Shown piece by piece: positions 41,228 to 50,784 of a DNA stretch of 64,000 nt. Origin of the DNA: a virus; the IMG/VR virus record IMGVR_UViG_3300032242_001941, positions 1 to 64,000 of that record. One strand, given 5' to 3'. The notes under the pieces are model-generated. The model saw only the letters and a program-made list of their open reading frames with translations. It ran no database searches and had not been told where the DNA came from. A program made the translations under genes and the position numbers. Each line of letters starts with the position of its first letter. The stretch's first letter is position 1.

Positions 41228-41385
41228 AACAACCATCTTTTCGTCGGTGGTGTCAAGAAAAATGGTTTGAGCACAAGGATGAGCTTGAGTCCTATGGTCA
41301 GCCATTGGATCATACTGCCCAACAATATTTTGAACGATATAAATTTTGGTTAAAACGTGAATATCGCCATCAGCAAACTAACTAA
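41224..41385 (+). CDS. Small basic protein, 53 residues
   Basis: GTG start overlapping the preceding stop (GTGA). Aromatic and basic (MKQPSFRRWCQEKWFEHKDE). Its end overlaps the next gene by 29 bp in another frame. No known family. Confidence 0.55.
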   Translation: MKQPSFRRWCQEKWFEHKDELESYGQPLDHTAQQYFERYKFWLKREYRHQQTN

Positions 41386-41641
41386 GGCCATTGCCGTTGG
41401 TCTTATATTAACCGGGTGCGCTACCAAGCCGCCCGCAACCGTTGACCGTGCGGATATGGTCAGTTGGAAAAACGATTGCGGGCGAGCTCAACAACAGGTT
41501 GAATACTTGCAGTCCAAAATTGATGCTTATCGCGAATACTACAAGGATCATCCTATTACCATAGACGATCGTCGCTACATGGGTCAACTTAAAAATAACA
41601 TTTGGTCCTTAAGGTCATCATGCTCCGGTCTACAGCAATAA
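41357..41641 (+). CDS. Small lipoprotein
   Basis: 94 residues, GTG start. Signal peptide with lipobox LTGC (Cys 21), so a lipid-anchored envelope protein. The mature part is helical (YLQSKIDAYREYYKDHPI) with two more Cys. Overlaps both neighbours. Possible lysis or superinfection-exclusion role; inference from envelope location. Confidence 0.72.
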   Translation: MNIAISKLTKAIAVGLILTGCATKPPATVDRADMVSWKNDCGRAQQQVEYLQSKIDAYREYYKDHPITIDDRRYMGQLKNNIWSLRSSCSGLQQ

Positions 41642-42183
41642 TTCTAGCCTTGGTTGCTCCGGGTCTAGCACAGGCTGATTGCTATGTGCGTTCAGCCATG
41701 ACCAGCCAAACTCGTGCCAGCATAACCAATATCACCGACGTGCAACCCTTGGTAGTGCCCATAAATTACACACAAAATAAATGTTTTGTTACCTACAGAG
41801 CTCAGGTCAATAATGAGTGGGTCACTGTAGAAGGCACCAGCGTAGGACCAAAAACTCAGAGTGAGGAAGAGCTGTGTCGCGGTGCCATGGATCAAGGTCG
41901 TACTCAAATACTCAGCAGGGCCAATGGCGCAAACATGTCAGTAGAGACCAACATGGTCTGTGATGACCGCCCTGAAATCCGTGTTCGAAATGTTAGTATA
42001 GGGGAATTAGTACGCGAAAGCGAAGTGCGTCCGCACCCAAACTTCCCCAAACCATTTCGGTATAGAACCGCCCAGTGTCGTTGGTTTATTGAACCAGAAC
42101 CGCGTAATGCAGATCTGCTACAACGGCAAGGTATTATTTGTCTTTCGCATGGATCAACTTGGCGGGTGATTGACAAATGGTAG
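41620..42183 (+). CDS. Secreted periplasmic protein
   Basis: 187 residues from the ATG at 41620, which places a clean signal peptide at the start (MLRSTAIILALVAPGLAQA). An in-frame TTG six codons upstream is less likely. The mature part has several Cys (C21, C47, C83, C106, C142, C157 approx.), suggesting disulfides in the periplasm. No family recognised. Overlaps the lipoprotein gene by 22 bp. Confidence 0.7.
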   Translation: MLRSTAIILALVAPGLAQADCYVRSAMTSQTRASITNITDVQPLVVPINYTQNKCFVTYRAQVNNEWVTVEGTSVGPKTQSEEELCRGAMDQGRTQILSRANGANMSVETNMVCDDRPEIRVRNVSIGELVRESEVRPHPNFPKPFRYRTAQCRWFIEPEPRNADLLQRQGIICLSHGSTWRVIDKW

Positions 42184-42198
42184 GAATTATGTTATACT
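42170..42198 (+). promoter_or_regulatory. Sigma70-like promoter
   Basis: TTGACA, a 17-bp spacer and TATACT, overlapping the end of the preceding gene; drives the lipoprotein gene at 42230. Confidence 0.75.
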
Positions 42199-42229
42199 TT
42201 AAAAATCGTAACCTAAAGAGGTGTATTAA

Positions 42230-42973
42230 ATGAAAAAGTTATTAATCGTATCAGCAGTAGCCAGTATCTTGAGTGCCTGTGGCACTAGCGGAACTAATTA
42301 TAGTGCTATGTATTCGGCTCAAAATCAGGTGCAAGTAGCACAGATGTCATCGGCCATTGAGCAGGCGCCGCAGTGGATGAGCAAGTTGCCCAAGGCACCC
42401 GGATTTATCTTTGAAAACGGCACAGCTACCAGCAGTGACTTTGCCTTTGCTGACATCAAGGCCAAGACCATTGCCTACAGTAAAATTTGCACAGGTGCTG
42501 GTGGCAAGATCCGTAGCCAAGTCAAAATGTATAAAGCCGACAATGGTGATACTGGCACTGAGATGAGTGAAATGGCCTTGCGAAGTATGTGTGCAGATAT
42601 TGACATTACCGGTGTAGAAACTGTGGAAATGAAACATGTAAGCGAAGGTAACCGTATTAGAACTTATGTGCTGGTAGCATTGCCAACCACAGGTCGCATC
42701 AACAAAGATGTCAAGCAGTCCGCTAAAGAAGCCTTCAAAGAGTTGGACGAAATTACCGGTAACAAACCAGTAGGTGAAACATCTGGCAAAGCACCAACTG
42801 AAATTATCCCGGTTGCTCCACAGAAGGGTGCCGAGGTTAAGGTAACTCAACCAGATGGCACTACGTCAACTCTTAACTTGATGCCGGTGGATAATGCTGA
42901 ATACAAGGCACGTCGCGAAGAAGCATTGAAGAAACCCGGTGCAGTTATCGGACAAGTTTCAATAGCTAACTGA
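42230..42973 (+). CDS. Lipoprotein, LPP20-like
   Basis: 247 residues. Lipobox LSAC at Cys 17. The mature region with PQWMSKLPKAPGFIFENGTA followed by a KAKTIAYSKIC helix resembles LPP20-type outer-membrane lipoproteins. An acidic/Pro-rich linker lies before the C-terminus. Third exported protein in a row. It has its own sigma70-like promoter and AGAGG ribosome site. Role at the host surface is inferred. Confidence 0.72.
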   Translation: MKKLLIVSAVASILSACGTSGTNYSAMYSAQNQVQVAQMSSAIEQAPQWMSKLPKAPGFIFENGTATSSDFAFADIKAKTIAYSKICTGAGGKIRSQVKMYKADNGDTGTEMSEMALRSMCADIDITGVETVEMKHVSEGNRIRTYVLVALPTTGRINKDVKQSAKEAFKELDEITGNKPVGETSGKAPTEIIPVAPQKGAEVKVTQPDGTTSTLNLMPVDNAEYKARREEALKKPGAVIGQVSIAN

Positions 42974-42985
42974 TCGAGTAAATAA

Positions 42986-44365
42986 ATGGACACCATAGAC
43001 TTCACCGGTGAACAATTTGAAGAGATTAAAGTGGCCGCAGACTGGATACGAGACTTAGAAAGTAGCGATAGCCGGTTACACAAGGAATCAGTAATTGAGA
43101 AGGCCCTAATGGCGGCCAAGCTAGGGTCCTCAAATGCTCAATGTTTCTTGTTCAACTGCTATCAGGCCTACAACCCCTATTATGTGTTTGGGGTTAAAAA
43201 AGTTCCAGAGACCAAAGGATTAGAACACAAGCCCAATCCTTGGCCAAAGTTTTGGGCCATGCTAGAAGGTCTGCGTACTCGTAGTCTAACCGGTCACAAT
43301 GCCAAGACTGCTATTGAGTTTATGTCGGAGCAGTTTGATAGTGTAGAGTGGAATAATCTTGCTCGTAGAGTTATTATCAAAGACCTACGTTGTGGTATCA
43401 GCGAAAAGACTCTAAACAAGGTACTGGGCAATACTGAATGGAAGATTCCGGTGTTTACTTGCCAGTTAGCCACAGACAGTGAAAAGCACACAGCTAAGAT
43501 GACTGGTATCAAACGCCTTGAACAAAAGTTGGATGGTGTGCGTGTGCTGGCCGTAATTACCAAGACTACAGTTAATCTATATTCACGCAACGGCAAGCCA
43601 TTTGATAACTTTCCACATATTGTTGAGTCCTTGGAAGATATTAAAAATAAGTTTGCTAAACTATTTCAGTCCTGCCCAAATGGATTTGTACTAGATGGTG
43701 AGATTATTGGGGAAAGTTTCCAAGCCTTAATGAAACAGGCACAACGCAAGACCGATATTAAAACAGATGGTATGACTTATAGTGTGTTTGATTGGCTTCC
43801 GCTAGTAGACTTTGAGCGTGGATTTTGGAATGCCCAACAACATAAACGTTTTCACATCTTGGAAGAATATCGTGCGGTATTTGAATCAACTGACTGTGTT
43901 CGTGCAATGGTTGGAATTGATGTTGACTTGGCCACAGCCGAAGGACATGACGTCATGCGTCGCTATGCCGAGGACGCAGTTGAAGCAGGTTTTGAAGGCA
44001 TTATGATCAAAGACTTGGGTGCTCCATATGAGTGTAGACGTAGTACGTTCTGGATGAAGTGGAAGCCCACTATTACTGTAGACTTAAATATTGTTGGTTT
44101 TGAAGAAGGCACTGGTCGCAATGCAGGTCGGTTGGGTGCTATAATATGTGAAGGAGTTGATAATGATCGTCGTATTCGTGTTAATGTGGGCAGTGGCCTT
44201 TCCGATGCTAATCGTGATGAATATTGGAGTGCCAGAGATCAATTACTTGGCGATGTTATTGAGGTTGAAGCAGACGCAGTAACACAAAACCAAGACGGGA
44301 CTTACAGTTTAAGGTTTCCTCGTTTTGTTCGTTTTCGTGGATTTGAACCTGGAGAAAAGTTATGA
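42986..44365 (+). CDS. ATP-dependent DNA ligase (gp30-like)
   Basis: 459 residues. Motif I KLDGVR (K181 as the adenylated Lys), motif III-like FVLDGEIIG, motif IV EGIMIKD, and motif V/VI WMKWKPT. A C-terminal OB-fold follows (NVGSGLSD). N-terminal helices precede. It seals nicks using ATP during replication and recombination. The stop overlaps the next small gene (ATGA). Size matches T4 gp30 (487). Confidence 0.93.
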   Translation: MDTIDFTGEQFEEIKVAADWIRDLESSDSRLHKESVIEKALMAAKLGSSNAQCFLFNCYQAYNPYYVFGVKKVPETKGLEHKPNPWPKFWAMLEGLRTRSLTGHNAKTAIEFMSEQFDSVEWNNLARRVIIKDLRCGISEKTLNKVLGNTEWKIPVFTCQLATDSEKHTAKMTGIKRLEQKLDGVRVLAVITKTTVNLYSRNGKPFDNFPHIVESLEDIKNKFAKLFQSCPNGFVLDGEIIGESFQALMKQAQRKTDIKTDGMTYSVFDWLPLVDFERGFWNAQQHKRFHILEEYRAVFESTDCVRAMVGIDVDLATAEGHDVMRRYAEDAVEAGFEGIMIKDLGAPYECRRSTFWMKWKPTITVDLNIVGFEEGTGRNAGRLGAIICEGVDNDRRIRVNVGSGLSDANRDEYWSARDQLLGDVIEVEADAVTQNQDGTYSLRFPRFVRFRGFEPGEKL

Positions 44366-44478
44366 CGGATTGGTTTATGGAACAGACTTGGTTAATCGAA
44401 GGCCTAGTTACAATGAGTGCAGCCGCAATGGTGGCCACTGTGGTTTATTTTTGGATAGAACATTTTAGAGGCGACTAA
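44362..44478 (+). CDS. Small one-helix membrane protein, 38 residues
   Basis: ATG overlaps the ligase stop (ATGA). One transmembrane segment (about 11-33, IEGLVTMSAAAMVATVVYFW). Its stop overlaps the next ATG. Unrecognised. Confidence 0.58.
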   Translation: MTDWFMEQTWLIEGLVTMSAAAMVATVVYFWIEHFRGD

Positions 44479-44678
44479 TGTCTAATTATACTGTTAGCGA
44501 TATTAAATTAGCTCAACCCAATACCACTACATTTTTTTGTAACGGGGATGAAATATTGCGATTCAGCAACAAGGGCTTTTGGGTTCGCGGAAAGAAGATC
44601 GACCAGGATGACCGCGAAGCGGAAATAGTGTATAATAGTTTCAAAGAATGGTTAGCTTGGCAACAACTCAACAAATAA
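44478..44678 (+). CDS. Small protein, 66 residues
   Basis: ATG overlaps the preceding stop. Mixed beta/alpha (TTFFCNGDEILRFSNKGFWV), ending in a Trp-rich helix. No known family. Confidence 0.65.
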   Translation: MSNYTVSDIKLAQPNTTTFFCNGDEILRFSNKGFWVRGKKIDQDDREAEIVYNSFKEWLAWQQLNK

Positions 44679-44690
44679 AGGAACATAGTA

Positions 44691-44897
44691 ATGCAGGTTA
44701 GAAAAACAGAAGATGGCAAAGTATATGCCTTATGCGGCTGTGGTCGTAGCCCAACGGGTGACTGCTGTGGTTGGCACTCGCTTACAGAAGAAGCATACAA
44801 GGCAAAAAAAGATGAATACGATCTAGCAAAGTATCGTGAATCGGCTGAAGAACTTTGGTTTAGTGGTGGGTCTTGTACTGGCGGTAAGCCCGAATAG
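44691..44897 (+). CDS. Small Cys-rich protein, CDGSH-like candidate
   Basis: 68 residues. Residues 15-29 give CGCGRSPTGDCCGWH, close to the CDGSH iron-sulfur pattern (CxC, Ser, then C-x-G-x-H) but one residue shorter and with Asp replaced by Cys and Ser by Trp. A Cys also lies near the end (GGSCTGG). It may bind a [2Fe-2S] cluster or zinc. Ribosome site AAAGGAAC. The pairing with iscU-iscA elsewhere in the window is suggestive only. Confidence 0.6.
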   Translation: MQVRKTEDGKVYALCGCGRSPTGDCCGWHSLTEEAYKAKKDEYDLAKYRESAEELWFSGGSCTGGKPE

Positions 44898-44899
44898 TA

Positions 44900-45088
44900 A
44901 TGGAATATATTCTTTGGATTATTGCTATAGCATTTGGCTACTTAATGGGTCGATTCAGTGCTCCTCAAGATCTGTCTAACACCAACGAGCATTTAGAAGC
45001 AGTAAACAAAAAACTACAAGAAGATGTTGCGTATTATAAAAAATTAACACGCAAGCTCGTAGAAGAAAACAAAGAACTCAGACGTTAA
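44900..45088 (+). CDS. Small membrane-anchored coiled-coil protein
   Basis: 62 residues: N-terminal transmembrane segment (about 3-19) followed by a charged coiled coil (NEHLEAVNKKLQEDVAYY). Stop shares a base with the next ATG. Unrecognised; spanin-like or membrane adaptor roles are possible. Confidence 0.65.
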   Translation: MEYILWIIAIAFGYLMGRFSAPQDLSNTNEHLEAVNKKLQEDVAYYKKLTRKLVEENKELRR

Positions 45089-45198
45089 TGACTGAATTAG
45101 AAATTGACATTACTATTGTATTGGCAATCTATCTTGCTATAAACTTAGGAATACTCTGGCTGGTCCATATACTTACACGGAAATATAACGACAAATGA
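45088..45198 (+). CDS. Small one-helix membrane protein, 36 residues
   Basis: ATG overlaps the preceding stop (TAATG). Short acidic N-terminus then a transmembrane segment (IVLAIYLAINLGILWLVHIL) and a basic end. Its stop overlaps the next start (ATGA). Confidence 0.55.
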   Translation: MTELEIDITIVLAIYLAINLGILWLVHILTRKYNDK

Positions 45199-45419
45199 AC
45201 CCTATTACATTACTTACTAACGGCCTTAATGACTTATGGTTTTGGACCTACAGTATCATTGCCGGTTGGGGACTAACCTTTACTATAATTGTAGTAGCAT
45301 TGGTATTGGTAGTGATTCGCACAATCAATTTACAACGTCGAGTCGACCGTCTAGAACAACGCCTTGTACATGCCGAAAGAGACTATAACTTGTCAGTCAA
45401 TGCCTGGAAATCCAAATAA
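45195..45419 (+). CDS. Small membrane protein with coiled-coil tail
   Basis: 74 residues. One long transmembrane segment (about 17-42) then a charged coiled coil (LQRRVDRLEQRLVHAERDYN). Translationally coupled to the preceding gene. The stop overlaps an AATAAATA late motif for the next gene. No family recognised. Confidence 0.65.
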   Translation: MNPITLLTNGLNDLWFWTYSIIAGWGLTFTIIVVALVLVVIRTINLQRRVDRLEQRLVHAERDYNLSVNAWKSK

Positions 45420-45422
45420 ATA
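45415..45422 (+). promoter_or_regulatory. Late promoter motif AATAAATA
   Basis: Ends 7 bp before the ATG at 45430; leaderless geometry. Confidence 0.45.
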
Positions 45423-45429
45423 TTAAACT

Positions 45430-46899
45430 ATGCTGTTTGGATATTTAACTTTATTTACTGCACTGATATTATCATTATCGGCGGCAGTCTACTCTATACT
45501 TGGGTTAACGGCCATCTTTGCCGCGGCCTTTTGGCCTATTGTGGTGCTTGGCGGCAGTCTTGAAATTGGCAAGATTGTAACAACCTTGTGGTTACACAAG
45601 TATTGGACACGAGCTGAACTACAATATAAACTTTATCTATGTAGTGCTGTGGTTATTCTCATGGTCCTGACCAGCATGGGGGTATTTGGTTTCTTAAGTA
45701 AAGCACACTTGGACCAAGCAGTGCCGTCGGGGGATATACAAGCGCAAGTACAAATATTTGACGACAAAATCCAAACACAAAAAGACAATATTAAAACAGC
45801 CAGGGCGGCCTTGACGCAGATGGATACGGCTGTAGATCAAACCATGGGCCGTAGCCTGGATGAAAAAGGTGCCGACAAAGCAGTTGCTATTCGTCGTAGT
45901 CAAGCTCGTGAGCGCACCGCCCTGCAAAACGATATTGCAAAAGCGCAAACAGAAATTACCCGGTTACAAGAACAACGGGCTCCTATTGCCAGTCAAGCTC
46001 GCCAGGTAGAAGCCGAAGTTGGACCTATCAAATATATTGCCGCATTGATCTACGGCGATAATCCTGAAGCCAATGTGCTAGAAAAGGCAGTTCGTTGGGT
46101 TATTATTCTTATTGTTATTGTATTTGATCCCTTGGCGCTTACGCTATTGTTAGCCGCTACCAAAACCTTTGAATGGGAACGTGGTATTAATATCTTTGTT
46201 CCTAAAAACAAAGATGAAGAAGAACTTATTGTTCCTGTCAAAGAGGAATCTGAACCCGAGGATGATATTCCAATATTTGATCGTGAAGAAATTCCTTTAG
46301 AAGAAGAACTTGAGCCGGAGCAGGGACTACACCCACTTGCACATATTGAAATACCCGAAATCCATCCAGATGATCGACTGCATCTTTTGTCTAAAAGATT
46401 TTTTATGTCAGGACATCCGGGCGTAGATGAAAGAACGTTTCATGCATTGCATCAAGAAGGCGAAATAGATTGTTTACCTTGGCACAAAGCAGAGCACATC
46501 AATTCTTTGCCAATCAGTGCCGACGAACGTCAACAATTACTTGACCGTTTTGTAAACATTCCTGCACATGTTACCACGGATCAATTTGGTCTAGAAGCAG
46601 ATAATGTAGACAATAAAATAACCGGGGAAGTTCGTGGATTTGGAACACAGTTCCCGGCTAGTGCCAATAAAGGTGATATGTTTTTGCGTGTTGATCGATT
46701 GCCCAGTGCCTTGTATAAATTCAATGGCAATATCTGGATTGAAGTAGATAAAACCTTAAGCGATCAACATGCCTATGATGATGCCTATATTGATCACCTT
46801 ATTGAAAAAATTGACACCGGAGAATACGATCCAGAGTTGTTGAGTAATGCCGAGCGTGACAGTATTGAAAGACGATTACAGAATACACGACACGTATAA
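45430..46899 (+). CDS. Large membrane protein with periplasmic coiled coil and acidic cytosolic tail
   Basis: 489 residues. Transmembrane segments lie at about 3-23, 25-45, 70-92 and 218-240. Between TM3 and TM4 is a coiled coil (about 105-190). The C-terminal half is soluble and acidic (EEELIVPVKEESEPEDD) and ends in a compact domain (KGDMFLRVDRLPSALYKFNG). No family recognised. Its stop overlaps the clpX start (TAATG), so the two are coupled. It could tether a complex to the inner membrane. Confidence 0.7.
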   Translation: MLFGYLTLFTALILSLSAAVYSILGLTAIFAAAFWPIVVLGGSLEIGKIVTTLWLHKYWTRAELQYKLYLCSAVVILMVLTSMGVFGFLSKAHLDQAVPSGDIQAQVQIFDDKIQTQKDNIKTARAALTQMDTAVDQTMGRSLDEKGADKAVAIRRSQARERTALQNDIAKAQTEITRLQEQRAPIASQARQVEAEVGPIKYIAALIYGDNPEANVLEKAVRWVIILIVIVFDPLALTLLLAATKTFEWERGINIFVPKNKDEEELIVPVKEESEPEDDIPIFDREEIPLEEELEPEQGLHPLAHIEIPEIHPDDRLHLLSKRFFMSGHPGVDERTFHALHQEGEIDCLPWHKAEHINSLPISADERQQLLDRFVNIPAHVTTDQFGLEADNVDNKITGEVRGFGTQFPASANKGDMFLRVDRLPSALYKFNGNIWIEVDKTLSDQHAYDDAYIDHLIEKIDTGEYDPELLSNAERDSIERRLQNTRHV

Positions 46900-48095
46900 T
46901 GGAACCAACTATTGAACATTGTAGTTTTTGTGATAAACACAAGGATCGTGTTGGCAAATTAATTGTAAGTCATAAAGTAGCTATTTGTAATGAATGCGTG
47001 GATCTTTGTGGCAGTTTGCTCAAAGACAAAACGGTAATTCAAAAAAAATCAGAACCACCTACCGTCTTAGATCCTAGAGACATAAGAGATTATCTGGATC
47101 TGCACGTGGTTGGACAAGACGAGGCTAAAGTTGTTCTCAGCGTGGCCATTGCCAATCATTATAAACGTATCAGTCGTAATGATACAACTATTACCAAAGC
47201 CAACATACTCATGATTGGACCCACGGGCACAGGAAAAACACTTATGGCTCGTAGTGTAGCCCAGTATCTTGACGTACCTTTTGTAATTGCTGATGCCACT
47301 TGTTTAACTGAAGCTGGCTATGTAGGCGATGATGTAGAAAGTATGATTACAAGACTATACACCGCTGCCGACGGCAATGTTGAACGTTGCCAACGTGGTA
47401 TTGTGTTCCTAGACGAAATTGACAAGATTGCTAGAAAAAGTGAAAGTGCCACAGTGTCACGTGATGTATCGGGCGAAGGTGTTCAACAGGCCTTGTTAAA
47501 ATTAGTTGAAGGCACAAGGTGTCGTATTCCTGCACAAGGAACTAAAAAAAATAACAATACAGAAACAGTAGAGATTGACACTACCAACATATTGTTTATT
47601 GTAGGTGGTGCCTTTGTGGGTATGGATCGTATCGTAAAAAATCGTGTACAAGGTACAGCTATGGGATTTGGCGCAGAAATTACATCACCTGACACTGAAG
47701 CAACTGATCCAGTGACTCCAGAAGATTTGGTCCGGTACGGAATGATTCCTGAGTTTGTGGGTAGATTTAGCAGTTATGTAAATTTACACGCTTTAAATAA
47801 AACTCAATTGATTAGTATACTGACTGAAATACAGGGAAATTTTGTGGGTCAATATCAATGGTTATTTGATCAGGATAGCGTGGCCTTAGAATTTGACTCT
47901 GAAAGTTTAGATTTAATAGCAGAACGAACACTAAAGACACGAACAGGAGCCCGCGGCCTACACAGCGAACTAGAGCGTGTGCTGTTACCACACATGTTTG
48001 ATCTTCCTAGGTATCGTAAACAAGATATAGTCCAGGTCACAATCAATAAAACCCAGGTAAATACTCCTATGACACTAATACAAGAAAATTTATGA
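46899..48095 (+). CDS. clpX: ClpX-like AAA+ unfoldase
   Basis: 398 residues, close to E. coli ClpX (424). N-terminal zinc-binding domain with four Cys (8, 11, 30, 33). Walker A GPTGTGKT at 107-114, Walker B LDEID at 171-175, pore loop GYVG at 140-143, and the sensor region TGARGLHSE. The ClpP-docking IGF loop is MGF at 255-257. The RKH loop that helps recognise ssrA-type tags is replaced by TKKNNN at 215-220. It probably docks on host ClpP but with altered substrate choice (inference). Its stop overlaps the bS21 start. Confidence 0.95.
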   Translation: MEPTIEHCSFCDKHKDRVGKLIVSHKVAICNECVDLCGSLLKDKTVIQKKSEPPTVLDPRDIRDYLDLHVVGQDEAKVVLSVAIANHYKRISRNDTTITKANILMIGPTGTGKTLMARSVAQYLDVPFVIADATCLTEAGYVGDDVESMITRLYTAADGNVERCQRGIVFLDEIDKIARKSESATVSRDVSGEGVQQALLKLVEGTRCRIPAQGTKKNNNTETVEIDTTNILFIVGGAFVGMDRIVKNRVQGTAMGFGAEITSPDTEATDPVTPEDLVRYGMIPEFVGRFSSYVNLHALNKTQLISILTEIQGNFVGQYQWLFDQDSVALEFDSESLDLIAERTLKTRTGARGLHSELERVLLPHMFDLPRYRKQDIVQVTINKTQVNTPMTLIQENL

Positions 48096-48313
48096 GAGAG
48101 TACAAAAGATCAGTTTACATTACCGATGGCAATGTAGAAAAGGCTCTGCGTAAATTTAAGAAAAAAATACAGGAATCTGGCTTATTGGAAGAACTCCGTG
48201 AGCGGGAAACCTACGAAAAACCAACTACCGAACGTAAGCGTAAGAAAGGTGCAGCCCGAGCACGTCTACGCAAACAAATCCGCAGTCAACAACTTCCAAA
48301 AAAACTCTACTAG
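48092..48313 (+). CDS. rpsU: Ribosomal protein bS21
   Basis: 73 residues, normal bS21 size. Diagnostic segments are [17 protein letters not shown], the conserved [12 protein letters not shown] and a C-terminal basic helix ending LPKKLY. bS21 sits on the 30S platform near the anti-Shine-Dalgarno region and influences mRNA selection. ATG overlaps the clpX stop (ATGA). A phage-encoded copy could replace the host protein and bias initiation, which is inference but fits this genome's unusual leaders. Confidence 0.93.
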   Translation: MREYKRSVYITDGNVEKALRKFKKKIQESGLLEELRERETYEKPTTERKRKKGAARARLRKQIRSQQLPKKLY

Positions 48314-48314
48314 T

Positions 48315-48557
48315 GTGTTTATAGAATTTAAAGTAACAACAGAAAATCCGTTGTTTCTTACTTCACACATCCTACATATGGCCGAAGCAGAAATTAAGAA
48401 TTGGGCCCAGGTAAACGAGATACCTTACACTTACAAATATTATAAAAATACTTTCAGGGTAGCATTTAACGAAGAAAAACATTATACTGTTTTTCGTTTA
48501 ACCTGGGCAATAGATTTGCCCCATATTGAATATAAACTTATTGACAGGAAGTGGTAA
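48315..48557 (+). CDS. Small protein downstream of bS21
   Basis: 80 residues from the GTG at 48315, 1 bp after the bS21 stop. An in-frame upstream ATG at 48198 lies deep inside bS21 and is rejected. Beta/alpha pattern (FIEFKVTTENPLFLTSHIL, then YKYYKNTFRVAF). No motif recognised. Confidence 0.62.
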   Translation: MFIEFKVTTENPLFLTSHILHMAEAEIKNWAQVNEIPYTYKYYKNTFRVAFNEEKHYTVFRLTWAIDLPHIEYKLIDRKW

Positions 48558-48563
48558 ATCTGT

Positions 48564-48571
48564 TATAAATA
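48564..48571 (+). promoter_or_regulatory. Perfect T4 late promoter TATAAATA
   Basis: Exact match to the T4 late consensus. It is followed 6 bp later by a bulged hairpin, a hsp20-like leader and a 9-codon ORF. Confidence 0.7.
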
Positions 48572-48577
48572 AACATG

Positions 48578-48598
48578 TAGATGCCCAGCTGGGGTCTA
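48578..48598 (+). promoter_or_regulatory. 5'-UTR bulged hairpin (copy A)
   Basis: Stem TAGA/TCTA and CCC/GGG, with TG opposite G as an asymmetric internal loop and an AGCT loop. Copy B lies at 50721-50752. Two pairs change with compensation between the copies. Confidence 0.6.
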
Positions 48599-48605
48599 TA
48601 TTAAA

Positions 48606-48659
48606 ACTTGCTTATTTTTAAGGAGAATTTATATGTCAAAGCACACCTTTCTGACCTAG
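48606..48659 (+). other. hsp20-like leader and 8-residue mini-ORF (vestigial or leader peptide)
   Basis: ACTTGCTTA...AAGGAGAA at 48606-48626 repeats the hsp20 leader (50759-50780) with few changes. It is followed by ATG at 48633 and MSKHTFLT before a stop. The peptide resembles the Hsp20 start (MTRLTTLD) in position. Either a leader peptide or the remnant of a duplicated hsp20-type gene. Confidence 0.5.
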
Positions 48660-48703
48660 CGTCAACTCCCCTTACAATTTAAACATTCAACCACTCTTAG
48701 TTG

Positions 48704-48732
48704 TTGACACAATCACCTATGTGTGTTATAAT
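48704..48732 (+). promoter_or_regulatory. Sigma70-like promoter for groES-groEL
   Basis: TTGACA, a 17-bp spacer and TATAAT: all six bases of both boxes match. Followed by AAAGGAG before the ATG at 48775. Confidence 0.88.
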
Positions 48733-48774
48733 CTATTGTTGTGGTATTATCATTTACATTTAAAAGGAGTATTA

Positions 48775-49062
48775 ATGAATCTAAAACCTACTAGAGATCG
48801 TATTGTTATACGTTTACTCGAAGCAGAAACTCAAACTAAATCTGGAATCTTTATCCCAGATGCCGCAGTTGAAAAACCAAACCAGGGCGAAGTATTGGCC
48901 ACAGGTGGCGGCCGCATCACAGAAGACGGCACCGTGATCCCAATGGAAGTTAAAACTGGTGATCGTGTACTGTTTGGCAAACACGCTGGCACACCGATCA
49001 AAGTTGACGGCGAAGAATATCACATCCTCAAAGAAGATGATGTAATGGCAATTGTAGAATAA
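48775..49062 (+). CDS. groES: Co-chaperonin GroES
   Basis: 95 residues from the ATG at 48775, the usual GroES length. An in-frame ATG at 48721 lies in the promoter and is rejected. Begins MNLKPTRDRIVIRLLEAE, followed by the mobile loop region (KSGIFIPDAAVEKPNQGEV) and the C-terminal beta segment (YHILKEDDVMAIVE). It caps the phage GroEL ring. T4 instead brings its own gp31 and uses host GroEL. groEL follows after 9 bp. Confidence 0.95.
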   Translation: MNLKPTRDRIVIRLLEAETQTKSGIFIPDAAVEKPNQGEVLATGGGRITEDGTVIPMEVKTGDRVLFGKHAGTPIKVDGEEYHILKEDDVMAIVE

Positions 49063-50703
<1,641 letters not shown>

Positions 50704-50711
50704 TTTAGCGT

Positions 50712-50719
50712 TATAAATA
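50712..50719 (+). promoter_or_regulatory. Perfect T4 late promoter TATAAATA
   Basis: Exact T4 late consensus 9 bp after the groEL stop; drives hsp20. Confidence 0.72.
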
Positions 50720-50720
50720 A

Positions 50721-50752
50721 TAGTGTGGATGCCGATGGTCGGGTCCACACTA
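50721..50752 (+). promoter_or_regulatory. 5'-UTR bulged hairpin (copy B)
   Basis: Outer stem GTGTGGA/TCCACAC, inner CC/GG, the same TG-versus-G internal loop as copy A at 48578. Loop GATGGTC. Its outer pairs may lie upstream of the exact transcription start. Confidence 0.65.
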
Positions 50753-50784
50753 TATGTCACTTGCTTAATTTAAAGGAGAAAACA

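Noticed and set aside
42977-42984. AGTAAATA before DNA ligase
   Set aside because: Only 1 bp from the ATG, so transcription would begin inside the gene; probably chance.
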